Source: Clostridiales bacterium | Lineage (GTDB): Bacteria > Bacillota_A > Clostridia > Lachnospirales > Lachnospiraceae | Direction of reading: 5' to 3' | Assembly (NCBI GenBank): GCA_030154385.1 | Contig: JASKJZ010000018.1 | Coordinates: 1-15,550, forward strand | Length of the DNA: 15,550 nucleotides | Made by a program: the position numbers and the translations under genes | Notes under the pieces: generated by a model | Seen by the model: the letters and a program-made list of their open reading frames with translations, nothing else | The model's database searches: none | What the model was told of the DNA's origin: nothing | Shown here: positions 14,140 to 15,550 of the stretch, one piece after another | Numbering within the stretch: the first letter of the stretch is position 1 | Layout: every line of letters begins with the position of its first letter

Positions 14140-14168
14140 TTGCAAAAACTATAAAACGGGTTTATAGT
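14140..14168 (+). promoter_or_regulatory. Promoter of the solute-binding protein gene
   Basis: TTGCAA (14140-14145), a 17-bp spacer and TATAGT (14163-14168). A perfect 7-5-7 inverted repeat, CTATAAA/TTTATAG (14149-14167), spans spacer and -10. Transcription would start near 14175, just before the operator at 14181. Confidence 0.65.
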
Positions 14169-14180
14169 ATAGCTATCAAC

Positions 14181-14206
14181 TGAAAACGTTACCAGAAACG
14201 TTTTCA
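14181..14206. promoter_or_regulatory. CcpA/LacI-type operator (10-6-10 inverted repeat)
   Basis: TGAAAACGTT (14181-14190) and AACGTTTTCA (14197-14206) are perfect inverted copies separated by ACCAGA. The left part, TGAAAACGTTACCA, fits the catabolite response element pattern TGWAARCGYTWNCW by eye. It lies directly downstream of the predicted start site, so binding should repress. The binder may be CcpA, a local LacI-family repressor, or both. Confidence 0.7.
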
Positions 14207-14239
14207 AACCAATTCATAGGAATAACAGGAGGGTTTTTT

Positions 14240-15550
14240 ATGAGAAAAAGGTTTTTAGCATTATTATTGACACTTACAACTACCGCTTCCTTGCTTGCTG
14301 GATGTGGAAGCAAAACCGATGATTCTGCGACAAAGGATACTGCACAGGATACCACGCAGACAACACAAGAGACAACAGCACCTTCTAGTGATGAGGGAAA
14401 CAAAGAAGCGGCTAAGGGTTCGGTCTATTATTTAAATTTTAAACCAGAGCAGGCGGATCAGTGGGTAGACTTGGCAAAAAAATATACCGATGAAACGGGC
14501 ATTGAGGTTACTGTGGTTACTGCGGCATCCGGAACGTATGAATCAACATTAAAATCAGAAATGGCAAAATCGGAAGCTCCAACACTTTTCCAAGTAAATG
14601 GGCCAGTTGGATTAGCATCTTGGAAAGATTACTGCTATGATTTAAAGGACAGCAAATTATATTCTTATTTAAAGAGCGATGATTTTGCACTAAAGACAGA
14701 TGCAGGAGAAGTACTTGGTATTGCATATGTCATTGAAACCTATGGTATTATCTATAATAAAGCATTATTGGCAAAATATTGTGAGCTTCCAGATGCGGCT
14801 GTAAAATCAGCAGACGAAATCAACAGCTTTGATAAGTTAAAAGCCGTAGCAGAAGGAATTCAGGCACATAAAAAAGATCTTGGTGTAGAAGGGGCCTTTA
14901 CCTCTGCTGGTATGGATTCCAGTAGTGACTGGAGATTTAAGACGCATCTTGCAAACCTTCCAATCTACTATGAATATAAGAAGGATGGAATTACTTCTAC
15001 AGATGCAATTAAAGGAACGTATCTTGACAATTACAAGCAAATTTTTGATTTATATATCAACAATGCTACCTGCAGTCCAAGCTTGCTTTCAAGTAAAACA
15101 GGTGAGGATGCTGCTTCTGAATTTGCACTGGGAGAAGCTGTATTTTATCAAAATGGTACTTGGGCATACGGTGATATCGCAGGAAATGATGTGGCAGACG
15201 AAGATATCGGAATGCTTCCAATTTACATTGGAGCAGAAGGAGAAGAAAATCAGGGTCTTTGCACCGGATCCGAAAACTTCTGGTGCGTAAACAAGAATGC
15301 AGCGCCGGAGGATATTCAGGCAACACTTGATTTTCTTGATTGGGTGGTATCAAGTGACGAAGGAAGAAATTCTCTTGCAATTGAAATGGGATTTGTAACA
15401 CCATTTACTACCTTTACTGATGAATATTTAGCAAAGAATCCACTTCTCAATGCAGCGAATGAATACATTGCAGCAGGGAAAACCGCAGTATCTTGGACCT
15501 TTACCACGATGCCTTCCGAAGAATGGAAAAATGGCGTAGGAAGTGCATTA
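14240..15550 (+). CDS. Sugar-type ABC transporter solute-binding lipoprotein (3' truncated)
   Basis: 437 codons are visible and the frame is still open at the window edge. The start MRKRFLALLLTL leads into a signal peptide ending in a lipobox LLAGC with the lipidated Cys22. A Thr/Gln/Asp-rich linker (about 25-55) follows, then a family 1 (MalE/UgpB-like) binding domain: GSVYYLNFKPEQADQW, a later NKALLAKY segment, a GEAVFYQNGTWAYGDI block and SENFWCVNK. AGGAGGG (14227-14233) lies 6 nt before the ATG. It probably opens an operon whose permeases lie beyond the window. The CcpA/LacI-type operator supports a carbohydrate substrate, whose identity is not visible. Confidence 0.92.
   Translation, partial: MRKRFLALLLTLTTTASLLAGCGSKTDDSATKDTAQDTTQTTQETTAPSSDEGNKEAAKGSVYYLNFKPEQADQWVDLAKKYTDETGIEVTVVTAASGTYESTLKSEMAKSEAPTLFQVNGPVGLASWKDYCYDLKDSKLYSYLKSDDFALKTDAGEVLGIAYVIETYGIIYNKALLAKYCELPDAAVKSADEINSFDKLKAVAEGIQAHKKDLGVEGAFTSAGMDSSSDWRFKTHLANLPIYYEYKKDGITSTDAIKGTYLDNYKQIFDLYINNATCSPSLLSSKTGEDAASEFALGEAVFYQNGTWAYGDIAGNDVADEDIGMLPIYIGAEGEENQGLCTGSENFWCVNKNAAPEDIQATLDFLDWVVSSDEGRNSLAIEMGFVTPFTTFTDEYLAKNPLLNAANEYIAAGKTAVSWTFTTMPSEEWKNGVGSAL

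Noticed and set aside
13894..14145. 84-residue N-terminal extension of PerR
   Set aside because: It would cross a consensus promoter and operator; the ATG at 13893 has GGAGG just before it and fits the family length.
14925..15290. 121-residue plus-strand frame inside the solute-binding protein gene
   Set aside because: It is out of frame with the lipoprotein, which is continuous from 14240 to the window end with a lipobox and domain motifs.

Overview
The window looks like chromosome from a low-G+C, anaerobic Gram-positive bacterium, most likely a Clostridia member close to Lachnospiraceae. This rests on strong AGGAGG ribosome binding sites, consensus sigma-A-type promoters, several TTG starts, a purine-nucleoside-type BMP transporter, a rubrerythrin with the rubredoxin domain first, a PerR regulator and a lipoprotein solute-binding protein. 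Species assignment is inference. No rRNA, tRNA, CRISPR array, transposase or phage gene was seen.

Layout. (1) 1-4773: the end of a BMP-family nucleoside-binding lipoprotein gene, two tandem hairpins, one double-NBD ATPase and two overlapping or abutting permeases. Together these form a complete NupNOPQ-like nucleoside ABC importer closed by a bidirectional terminator. (2) 4781-7691: an XRE regulator on the minus strand with a long structured leader, divergent from UDP-galactopyranose mutase (glf) and a GT2 glycosyltransferase. A palindrome sits between the two promoters. (3) 7723-10114: a CTP-synthase-like amidotransferase-domain protein that keeps the nucleophile Cys but not the His/Glu of the triad. 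It is divergent from an ArsR regulator that is translationally coupled to a GNAT acetyltransferase. (4) 10196-12770: a cassette of cupin, carboxymuconolactone-decarboxylase-like protein and aldo/keto reductase on the minus strand, divergent from a MerR regulator with a cysteine at residue 52. The cassette is flanked by two almost identical 77-78 bp direct repeats, and its minus-strand genes are visibly richer in G+C than the surroundings. (5) 12788-13967: reverse-type rubrerythrin and PerR, each with its own promoter and a matching 7-1-7 palindrome over the start-site region. (6) 14140-15550: a regulated promoter with a 10-6-10 CcpA/LacI-type operator in front of a sugar-type solute-binding lipoprotein that runs off the window.

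How the genes work together. Regions 4 and 5 read as adjacent stress modules. The MerR regulator resembles AdhR/NmlR electrophile sensors and sits on a 19-bp-spaced promoter that drives the reductase operon. PerR appears to control itself and the peroxide-reducing rubrerythrin. Regions 1 and 6 are nutrient uptake, and region 2 makes galactofuranose-containing surface glycan. The least explained parts are the region 3 amidotransferase-like protein, the XRE leader structure and the flanking repeats of region 4.
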